Origin: Dryas octopetala
Taxonomy: Eukaryota; Streptophyta; Magnoliopsida; Rosales; Rosaceae
Assembly (NCBI GenBank): GCA_963921425.1
Contig: OY992840.1
Span: 18,826,621 to 18,890,620 of the forward strand
Length of the DNA stretch: 64,000 bases
Direction: 5' to 3'
The position numbers were made by a program, and so were the translations under genes. Within the stretch, counting starts at the first letter, position 1; every line of letters begins with the position of its first letter. Positions 54,682 to 64,000 of this stretch are shown one piece after another. The notes under the pieces were generated by a model. That model had not been told where the DNA came from. It saw only the letters and a list, made by a program, of their open reading frames with translations, and ran no database searches.

Positions 54682-55795
54682 ATACTCTTCCCCTTTTCGC
54701 CTTCGATGATTGACAGCCAGACGATCCGAGCATTGCCCGCTCACTCTCTCTCGCTATTTTCTCGGTGGGTTTGCCATCTGACAAGTGTTTTGGTCTCTCT
54801 TTTCTCGGATTTTCTTTCGGCTCCGATGGGCGCTGTGTAGAAGGAGAAAGACAGAGATGGGGATGGTATTGTCAATTGACTCAATTGTGTTGTGTTTGTG
54901 GATATCATAAAAACAGTAGAACACGCAATAATGCATGTGTTGCCTGTCTTGCCTTGCCTTGCCTGCTCACGACACACTATTATATGTGACATTCTCACTC
55001 TATTTAATTGGGTTGTCCTCATAATATTCACTGCATTATTAGCCTTAATTTTTCTGTAATTTCTTATTATCGAGGAATTATCAGTCCAACATAATTAATT
55101 CATGGGATTTCTAACGATTTTTATTGGTTGTTGGTTGAAACCAGTTGTATCTATCATTAATTGCTAAGGACTCTACCAAAGTATGCATTAATCAAGTCGG
55201 ACAACTGGCTGGGTTGCCAGAAATTTGAAATTTCTATGCTGTGTTTCAGCATGTTTGACTTTTACGGTTTTACATAGCACAGGTTATTAGACTTTGAGAT
55301 GGTGTTGGTGACCAACCCAATCCCATTGAATTAGATTTAGGGGTGTCTAAAACTTGAAAAATCCAATAAAATTTACAAATAACAAATTTTATAAGAATTT
55401 TAGTCAATTTTTTTAGATTTTGATAAATTATATAAATTTTAAAATTCATTAAAATTTAAGTCGTGAATACCCAAATTTGCCAAGAGTATAAAGAGAACAA
55501 AAAAAAGTAATAGGTCTCATAATAATCCCATACTAAATTACTAATTTCCAAACAATGAATCGTGCTAGTTAGCTAGCTATCAATTTGAGTGCATGTGATA
55601 AGTGCTTCAAATCTTGCACATGCATGCTTTTTCTTTGCATAAAGTATTTAGGCCCTTCAATTCCTGCCCTTGATCAAAAGCAGCCCACAATTCAAATATG
55701 GCCACGAATCACCCCAATAAACACAATGGACCCCTATTACTCAAAACCCTCCTATGCCAATTGGCCTCTGTTTCTTTTTTTTCTTGCATTGGAAG
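54682..55795. promoter_or_regulatory. MAP kinase upstream region
   Basis: It holds the kinase promoter and leader on the minus strand, with a CT-rich stretch near 54738-54760. No exon is supported up to the 3' end of the small H15/AT-hook gene at 55796. Confidence 0.4.
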
Positions 55796-56351
55796 TCACT
55801 TATGTAGAGACGCATCTATCATTGTCTGTTTCTTGGGTGGCCTTCCTCTTCTCTTCTTGGGTCGTCCATTCATACCACTTACATTATTATTACTACTATT
55901 ACGTTTTGGTTTGGGAAACAGATAAGAACCACCAGAAGAGGCAATCAGCTGGCCTCTCTCAATGAGCTTGCCAAGATGGTGAGAGAGAAGACTCTCATGA
56001 GCCCAAGGCAGATCATCCATGAACTCTGACTTAATATAGCCCGATATAGAAGCTTTATTTGGACCTCCTATTTCCACCTCCTTCAAAGATTCAATGGCTT
56101 TAAATATCATCTGCATTCACCAATCATGCACACATAACTTATATTAAACACAAAACTACAAAAGTGAAAAATGCAATCTTTCATACACAATTACATTATA
56201 ACAATTCTAGAATTATAAAGTTTTGAACATTTGGTTATACCACTGAGTAAGGTGGGTGATCTAGAATTATGAAGTGAATTTTGTCCATGGACAGTGGGTG
56301 TGTTTTTTTGGATGTTGCAAGTTGAACAATGCTGTCTCTGAGCCTTCTCAT
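55796..56351 (-). CDS. Small linker-histone-like (H15 winged helix) protein with one AT-hook
   Basis: Two exons are supported on the minus strand: 56351-56241 (start uncertain) and 56110-55796. If the ATG at 56351 is used, the protein has 141 residues. It reads MRRLRDSIVQLATSKKTHPL, then an H15-like winged helix split by the intron (DHPPYSV/MIFKAIESLKE...SEFMDDLPWAHESLLSHHLGKLIERGQLI) and a single AT-hook, KKRRGRPPKK. The helix resembles that of HON4 2.6 kb away, where the intron falls at the same place (HPPYAE/MIYAAI). The frame stays open upstream to a stop at 56459-56461 with a Ser run from a CTG/AGC repeat but no ATG, so an upstream exon may be missing. Such proteins bind AT-rich linker DNA in chromatin. 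Similar to Arabidopsis At5g08780-type proteins (from memory). Confidence 0.7.
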
Positions 56352-58920
56352 AGGTTTGGAATATTGTCCATATTCATCTCCAGGACTAGTACTGCTACTG
56401 GTGGTGAAGTTCCTGCTACTGCTGCTGCTGCTGTTTCCATAACAAATTAACAATATTTACAGTGTGGTTAATCCAATATTTGCTGCATCCCTCTCCTTGT
56501 TCCATATACATATCAATGGCATTAATTTCTCCTCCTCATCTTTCACACCTTTCTCAGTTTAAGCCCTTTATCTTCTAAGTTTTTATATATATGGAAGAGT
56601 CAGGTCACATAATTTATGTGCAATGGAGGGGTTCAACTTTATTTCTATCTGAAATACTATGTAGCTAGGGGGGCCCACCTGAAAGGACTTCATAAGTTTT
56701 GAATTCCCACCCCACAGGAAAGGCATTATTGCCTTGTCAAATGTTTGCAGCACACGTGGTATACATGCATAATGTTAGCATTAATTCATAATCTGTGCTC
56801 GGATAGAAGCAAATTAATTTAGATGTGAATCATGTGACAATCAAGTAGAAGAAGAAGGTAGAGGCCAAGAAAAGGTTTTGTGATTAGCTGGAACCTGACT
56901 TCTGATGGTTTTTTTATTTTGTCTTTCTTGGTAAAATCCAAGACTTCTCCAATGTGATTCATGTAAGTAACAAATAGTTTATATCTGCACTAATATTGCA
57001 GAGTTCCAGACAACAGGTTCAACAGAACAGAACAGAACAACAACAACAACAACAAAGGTTCATTAATTTATGGGTTTCAAATTTCAATTGACTTGAGCTA
57101 ATTAACATTTCTGAAATTTAAAATATCATAACAAGCATATTTCTCTAGAAAGACATTCGCATTTATTTTTTCTTTTTTCTCAAATGAATGTTCCGTACTT
57201 ATTTATTTGTTTTATGTTAGATTTTAATTTTAAAATTTTAAGTGGAGCCTTCATAATCTCAAATTAAAACATAATATACAACTTTTATAAATTTTATTTC
57301 ACAACCTAAAAAAGTATAGACAAACTCGTCATATATGGGGCAAAAAACTGGATAAAGAAAATAGTGCCGAGCGTCGATCGATACTGTTACCAAATACTCG
57401 ACACTATTACCAAGTACTCAGTGTCGAATATTCACAATAAAAAACGGACACATCTACTCTAGAAAAAAATCTTCATAAGAAGATAGGTTTCAACATATTT
57501 GATTAAAACACCACGCAACTTGTGAACTTAAATATGCCAGGCAAAAACTAATTACTGTTCAATTAACATCTCAAGCAGTTTATATTGAAAAAAGGAAAAA
57601 GAAACAACTGCAACAACAACAATTAAAGACTAGAATCAAATTTTCTAGCAAAAAAAGACTAGTATTCATTTATCCATTACCCCTTCATACCAGTTTCTAA
57701 TTTCTGTAAAGTATAAACCCTTTGCAGCCATTAAGTAGTAACAAATTATACATTGAGCTTCTATGTTTTTAAGTATTGAGCTCAGGCCTGGTAGCCAAAA
57801 TTTGATCAAAGAAGACCAGGAGAGGTGTTAAGTACAACGCATGAGAGGAGTTGATTTCAGAAAGGAAAAACCAATCAATGTCTAATTTATAATTTATCAA
57901 TTGATTAAGATAAAGTTGAGAGATTGAACAATAAGTAAATAATTCAGACCATTTTATTGCTTAACAATAAGTCACCCAGATTTCATTTTTGGTGTAATTG
58001 TTAGTTGTTTGTTAATTGGTACATGTGGTTTGCTTACGTTTATACTAGCTAGCGTGTTATTCTGAGACATCTTACTTTGTTTTGATTGGTAAACTAGCAT
58101 GAGACTTTGAGGTTGCCAAGATTAGGCCCTTTAATTAAGAGATGTGGAACTCCCATAATTTAGTTTAGTCCAAACTGATTCAATGTGATACAATTGCGTA
58201 TACCAAATTGGGGCTGCTTCTTATTCAACAAGACATGTAATGTACACTTCATTTATATCCATTTGCTCAATCTTTTAACTTAATTCTCCGATTATGACCA
58301 AAAGTAATTCAAACTTATTTTAAGAGTGATACTTTATGAAATCTTCTGAAATTATACTAGTTTTGTTTGTTAATAACCACCTATAGCATCCAAATGCTTT
58401 TTACTTGTGCACATGGGAAAGAAGAAAAGGAAGCAGTTTACTTATGGAAAAAGGAAAAAAAGGATTGGCCTATGAGTTGAAAGCGCATTGGAAAAAGGAA
58501 CCTAGAAGTAGAAGTGTAGAAGGTAAAATACCGAAAAATAAGGAAAGAGTTTGCGTCATCCCGGTGAATTTACAAAAACACAAGGGTAAGAATGTAAGAT
58601 TAAGAATCCCCTAGAGAAATATGCAATAAAAGATAAGGACTAAACTGCAAAGGCAATGACTTATCTAGATATTTATGACTAAAGAAGAAATAAAGAAAAT
58701 AAAGAAAAAGACAGAGAAGGTCCGCGTCATCTAAACTAAGCAAAGAATACATGAGTCATCCTCAACGGTCCGATTAACCCTCGCACGCTCCCAATCCCAT
58801 CAAACATCATCTTCTTCTCTTACTCTGTGTCCAAAGTTTCACTTATCCCCTTCACCTGAAGAGCAGAGACCCAAGTCCAACCTAACCCTCCTTTCTCTCC
58901 TATTTTCTGTCTCAAAATCC
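56352..58920. other. Divergent region between the two H15/AT-hook genes
   Basis: The two H15 genes point away from each other across 2.6 kb. No exon is supported other than possible 5' exons of the small gene near 56450-56600. The open frame 58405-58614 is Lys-rich but matches nothing known. The 120 bases before the HON4 ATG are CT-rich leader-like. Confidence 0.4.
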
Positions 58921-61379
58921 ATGGACCCACACCCACCTCCTCCTCCTCCACTTTTACATCCTTACCCCCCGCCTATCATCACCACCGTCCCACCCACCAC
59001 TTTCGCCGCCCCAACCACCACTTTCGCCGCCCCAACCATCACTTTTGCCGCTCCAACCACCACTCTCACCGCCACCGAAGCTCAAAATAACAACAGCACC
59101 ACCACCCATGTGGCTGCCAACCCCACCCCTACTCCAAATCCTACTTTCAACCACCCTCCTTATGCTGAGGTAAATACTAAATACACCCACCACTCCCACT
59201 TGAGCTAAAGTTGTAATCTTTTTAACTCTTTTTTCCTTTTTTTATTTTGGGTGCAGATGATATATGCTGCTATAACGGCGCTGAAGGAGAGGGACGGGTC
59301 CAGCAAGAGGGCTATAGCCAAGTACATAGAGCGAGCCTACTCGGGCCTCCCACCCACTCACTCGGCCTTGTTGACCCACCACCTGAAGCGATTGAAAAAC
59401 AGCGGCCTCCTAGTTATGGTCAAAAAGTCCTACAAGCTCCCTAGATCTGACGATGCGTCCTCCCTTCCTCCTCCTCCTCCTCCACCTACTGCTGACACCA
59501 CTTCTCTCCTCTCTCCTGGGCCCACAAGAGGCCGTGGCCGCCCTCCCAAGCCCAAGCCCATTCCTGACAACTCCATCATTCCCCAGCAGCCCACTTTACA
59601 ACCACTACAACAACCACCCATTGCCCACCCCAATTTCCAGACCTTCCCTCAGCTCACCATACAGCCCAATTTCCAGCCCAATCCTCAGCCCAATTCCCAG
59701 CCCATGTTCGTGGCTCTTGGGCTAGTTGACGAGCCTGCGTCGGTGAAGAAGCGCCCAGGTCGTCCACGCAAGGGTCTGGCCGTTGGGATCGGGCAAGGTG
59801 GCCCTGTGTCGGCCAAGAGGGGCAGAGGTCGTCCGCCGGGGTCTAGGTTGCCAAAGAAGAGGCCAGGGCGTCCTCCCAAGCCCAAGTCTGTCTCAGCCGT
59901 TTTGGGCCCCAACGGGCTTGTCAAGAGGGGGCGTGGACGGCCCTCCAAAGCTGAGCCCAAGACTGTGTTCATTCCGTACGCTACCAATGTCCCTATAATG
60001 GGGGCATTTGAGCAAAACAATGTGCCCAATGTTGTAGTGCCTCAATCGACAACACCAAGGCCCAGAGGCCGGCCCAAGAAGGATGCGGCTGCTGCTGCTA
60101 GTGTGGGTGGGATAGTGTCAGGGAAGCGCCGGGGCCGACCGCCTCGGGTTCCTGGGGTAGAGCGGCCCCGGAAAAGTAGTACTGGAAGGCCAGTGGGCAG
60201 GCCCAAGAAGGTAATCTTCTATTCCTCTTCTTGTTAGTAAACAACTTTGTGTGGCATCTGCATTTCTTAATTTGCTTCGTTATATTTGTTTCCCAGAAAG
60301 AGTAAAAGGAGGAAGTTTTTTTTGAGAAACCAACAGGAATGAACTTAAAAAGTTACAACTAAATAAACTTACTGAAGGAATTAAAACAATGAAAGTATAA
60401 TTATAGAATGATTTGTATTGCAGGGATTAGGTACTGGCTATTGGCATTTGTACCTTTATTATTATAGATTTATGCGCAGTGCTTGGGTACTTAGAAATGA
60501 GTACAAGGTTGTCTTCACAACTAATTACATGAGCCCATAATGGGGTCTACTATGAGAGAGAAGGTGATGGGCCCCATCATGGGCTCATGTGATTGGTTGT
60601 AAGGACAAACTTGGTACTCATTCATGAGTACCCAAATATTTTCCTAGATTTATTTAATTTGGAAAATATTAAAGGTAGTATTTAGTTTCTGAAATGAATA
60701 TGGGAATGGAAAGACTTAAAAAGGATAAAATGGAAAGAATTGAAAATTCCATAAAGAGTGCTGGTTCCTTTAGCTTTTTTATGGTCAACTAAAAAATGAA
60801 ATGGGCATTACAAGGGTCATTTCAATGAACCAAATATTACCAATGACTTATGTAAAAGTTTAATCTACGTTTGACCTATTATTTAATTAAATTTCCATTC
60901 ATCAAATTTGTATTGCTTCGTTGAAAACAAAATTACCAGTTTTTTCATTGTTTACTTCTTGTATATAATAATATTACTGTTCTCCTATGCTGCTGTACTT
61001 GGGATGTTTTAATCATTTTTCTTTGCTATCTTGCAAAAATAGAATGTGGTTGAAACAACTGAAGTACCTGATCCACAATTTGTTGCCAATGGAGAATTTA
61101 AGAGCAAACTTGAATACTTTGTAAGTTGAATAATTTCTTTTTTCAAATATTGCTGCATTTCCTACATTTGGCTTTGCAGTGACACTGTTGTTTGTGCTAA
61201 TTCTATGTTATTTGCAGCAAATAAGAGTGGGACAAGCTGTTGGTGCGCTAAAACCTTACTTAAATAATGAAAGTGCAATTAGCATCATTGCTGCAATCCA
61301 AGAATTAGAAGCGCTTGCAACCATGGACATCAGTGCCCCATTAAATATTGAAGCTCAACAGCCAGTGCTCCAAAGTTGA
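58921..61379 (+). CDS. HON4: Linker histone H1/HMGA-type protein (HON4-like)
   Basis: Four exons: 58921-59169, 59257-60210, 61043-61120 and 61218-61379; 1443 nt, 480 residues. The Pro/Thr-rich N-terminus (MDPHPPPPPP, with FAAPT repeats) is followed by an H15 globular domain (about 77-146: HPPYAEMIYAAITALKERDG...SYKL). Then come about eight AT-hook cores (around residues 174, 249, 273, 285, 308, 353, 374 and 395), for example RGRGRPPK, KRPGRPRK and KRRGRPPR. The C-terminal 80 residues (VGQAVGALKPYLNNESAISII) form a short helical region. Proteins of this GH1-HMGA type bind nucleosomal linker and AT-rich DNA in the nucleus. Introns are GT-AG and the frame is continuous. Intron 2 carries a MITE (60473-60644). 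Confidence 0.93.
60473..60644. mobile_element. hAT-type foldback MITE in HON4 intron 2
   Basis: A 172-bp block flanked by a perfect 8-base duplication tagattta (60465-60472 and 60645-60652). Its two halves are imperfect inverse copies: gcttgggtactta..gagtac on the left, gtactcattcatgagtaccc on the right, with catgagccca opposite tgggctcatg around the centre. Non-coding; it lies within an intron and away from splice sites. Confidence 0.8.
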
Positions 61380-63504
61380 GAAACCTTGCTCATGTGTACC
61401 TGTTTGTGAGTATCAACAGCACATTAGAGGTAAATTAAGGGTCTGTAAAGCGAATAGGAGGTTAGTGTCACTAACTGTCTCTATTGGTAGAGATGATGAC
61501 CTTGTCCATTAAGTTTGTTGTTTGTGCAATTTTAGAATGACCCATGACTTATTGTCCTTTCTACTTTGTGATTTCTATTCAATTTGAGAATATTTTGATC
61601 ATATCTTTGATTTACTCATTTACATGAATACAAGCTATGAATGCCTGACTGAACTGTTAAGAGTTTGACATGAGAGAGGCTGTGATTTATAACTGAAAAA
61701 GAAAAGAAATATTATACACTTGATGGCTTGATTGCTGCATGTGTACCTACAGTTTCTTAACTTGGTAATTAACTTGGTAATAAGATGAAAGGCTTGCATC
61801 AAGAAGCTGCTAAATAAGAGAAACAACAGAAGATGGAGCAGTTCCCATGGAGACTGTATTGGTCAGCTCTTGAAACAAGATATTATCATTGGTTATAAAA
61901 TTATTGTTCTGTATGTATTATGTAATGGTGGTGAGTGATTACAAAAATTGGTTTGGTGTTTACTTTGGGAGCATATAGGGGAGTTTGAGTTTTGATGGTG
62001 GTGGCTGAGGGACAATGGTAGCAGTTATAAGGGCGAGCAAGCAAACCAATGGTATTTCAGTATGCTCTTCCTTTATTTCTGACCTTTTGTTTTGGCCTGG
62101 ACATATCCCTAGCTTTGAAGCCAATCTCATTGAAGCATGCCAAGGTTGGCCTGAAGTATTGAACCCTTGCTTGCAAAAGCATGAGCCTTAGGATTCACCT
62201 TCTAGAAGTTTCGAAAACACGCGCCATCATCATCATCATCATCATGGTCCCTTTATTTGAGGCTGTTGCAGACTTGCAGGCGTACATTATGCAAACCTCA
62301 AAAATAGCCGCAAGCATGGAATAGCGTATTCCATTTTGGCATGGGGTTGGCATGAAATGGCTTTGGCTACATGCACTTTGAGATGATACTTACTTGGTAT
62401 ATATGTATAGTATAGTTGCATATATAAGCAAACTTATTACTTGACCAATCATTAAATTATCCGAGACACCACCAACTCTTTTGTTCTATTTCGGATATGC
62501 TAATCGGATTGGGAGTTGGAAAATGAGCTCCTCTAATTTTAAGGATTGCGAATCTGCATGTGAGAGGAGAGAGTGAAATATATGATAAGGAAATGCCGAT
62601 ATGGCAAGGACGGATAAAGATGCCACGGCAGACAAACTAAAATGTCATAATCATCATAAAGCTTTCCCGCCCTGGTTATGAATTGTGAGCAAAATATAAT
62701 TGTCTTAGCATCGAATAAATAGTCGTCTATTCTGGAATATTTTAAGTGAGAATATTACTTAGAGTTGTATCGATGTCTTTTGAGAGAAAACTCTACTCCT
62801 AAATGGATATATTTGAGCTTGACGTCACCTTGTGTTCAATTTAGATCTACCTCATTAAATTGACGACAATGTCAAATTATCAATGCAATAATGATAGAGT
62901 CGACAGACATTGCCAACAACCACTATTTCATAAAATTGTGATATACAATTCAGCATAACTTATTTATGTGTTAGTGGTTAGTACCTTATAAATTTGTGAA
63001 ACACATTGATAGTCGTAGGCTTAAAACCTCAACCGGACATATGATAAGAGCTGTGATAAGGATTTAGATTCTCTGTTTTTATAACTTTAAATATAAATTT
63101 TCATTTTCAGAAACTATTTTTCTTTTTTCGACATTTGCTTTTCTCTCTTTCCCACTTTTCCTTTCTTTCTTTTTATTCTTTTTCTCGGGCGAGCATGTCC
63201 TCCATAATATTCTAGTAAATTCTACAGAATCACATAATAATGGAACGGGTCCATGAGCAGAAACCCACTGGTCCACCACCACGATAGATTATGAGCAATT
63301 CAAGGCCACGCGCTGCCCACGCTCCAATCACAGCCGCGAAATTGGAAACTCCACATTGAACTCCTTTAAGATTGGATAATACCGTAATGCAATGGTGACC
63401 CAATAACGCATCCCACGCAAAGTAACAGCAATTTTTGTTCCACGCGCCTCCCAACCCTCCAATCAATAATGGCAATCCAAAGCTTATATTATAAATAGCC
63501 TGCT
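61380..63504. other. HON4 3' flank and intergenic DNA
   Basis: Just after the HON4 stop is its 3' UTR. The rest holds no exon I can support. A (CAT)n run lies at about 62226-62246. The open frames at 63079-63475 have no recognisable domain. Confidence 0.4.
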
Positions 63505-63895
63505 GGGTATTTACACTTATGCCCCCAGATTATTAGTGGGCAGGTCTCACAATGTTCTCTAAAAACAATTAAACTACATTGCTACTTGAAGTTTTAGTTT
63601 GTTGCAATGTATAGAATCTCTAACTTTGTCCATTATTTCATACAAAATTAACTCGTATTTCGCATCTACACTAACATCAATCATCCTCGGATGCTTCCGT
63701 GTTCATCTATATCTTCCTCTACACCAACTAAATTTAATAACACATATTAATTTTTGACAAAATAGTGGACGGAGTTAGACGTGACACTACATTCTAACAA
63801 ATTAAAATTTCAAATGCCAATTGAATTCAATTTTTTTCTGAATGACATGTGACTGTGAGACAGCCCAATAGTTTGGGGGCATAAGTGTAAATTTT
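63505..63895. mobile_element. Short TIR element (MULE-like MITE)
   Basis: tttacacttatgccccca near 63510 and its inverse tgggggcataagtgtaaa near 63873-63890 form terminal inverted repeats of about 40 imperfect bases (with gtctcaca/tgtgagac further in). The flanks tagcctgct and taacctgtt agree at 7 of 9 positions, which could be an aged 9-base target duplication. No coding sequence. Confidence 0.6.
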
Positions 63896-64000
63896 CCTAA
63901 CCTGTTTATTACTTTATTTATTGGATGGTGGCAAGTGCGTGAGATAACACGTCTCCCTCTAAAGTCCAAAAATCAAAATTATATATTTGTTTTTTAAGAA

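Noticed and set aside
58405-58614. Lys-rich 69-codon frame
   Set aside because: Matches no family known to me, has no intron or promoter context and is in purine-rich DNA.
59430-60029. Frames antisense to HON4 exon 2
   Set aside because: Mirror of the Pro/Arg-rich AT-hook coding; no independent support.
63079-63475. Two overlapping minus-strand frames
   Set aside because: No domain or conserved motif and low-complexity Lys/Glu content in the first.

Overview
The window is nuclear DNA of a flowering plant. Its genes carry many GT-AG introns, and every protein I recognise is plant-type: a TDY-class MAP kinase, a PPR-DYW protein, a laccase, R2R3-MYBs, MOTHER OF FT AND TFL1 (MFT) and an HMGA-like linker histone. 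The gaps are AT-rich and full of small TIR transposons. A core eudicot is secure. Rosaceae (Prunus-like) is my impression from the MYB and MFT sequences and is not proven.

Layout: 1-2450 holds the 3' part of a SEC20 SNARE gene (+), convergent with the complete AIP1 actin-dynamics gene (-, 3231-6561). Two tandem R2R3-MYB genes of the anthocyanin/proanthocyanidin repressor type follow (+, 7476-8740 and 12739-13998). From 14.0 to 30.0 kb there is no complete gene. This stretch holds nested long-TIR (Mutator-like) elements with clear target-site duplications, a foldback MITE, a Helitron-like piece, microsatellites, local direct duplications and a decayed copy of the MFT 3' end. MFT itself (-, 30076-32887) has a promoter with an RY element and an ABRE/G-box. 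After a TRIM-type LTR fossil array (34.8-35.1 kb) come a SPARK-type GPI-anchored protein gene (-, 36622-38337), laccase LAC1 (-, 40585-42905), a PPR-DYW gene (+, 45804-48534), an MPK8-like MAP kinase (-, 49602-54681), a small H15/AT-hook gene (-, 55796-about 56351) and a HON4-like linker histone/HMGA gene (+, 58921-61379).

These genes are not a functional operon. Their order recalls, from memory, two Arabidopsis blocks: At3g18035-18060 (HON4, MPK9, GPI protein, AIP1) and At1g18100-18150 (MFT, LAC1, MPK8). The window therefore looks like one unfractionated ancestral segment. All exon boundaries below were read by hand, with GT-AG (once GC-AG) junctions and reading frame checked across each join. 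I did not see an unknown multi-gene system. The most notable points are the HDEL-ended SEC20, the divergent tandem MYB repressors, the MFT duplication and promoter logic, the GC-AG intron that preserves the kinase tail, and the nested transposons.
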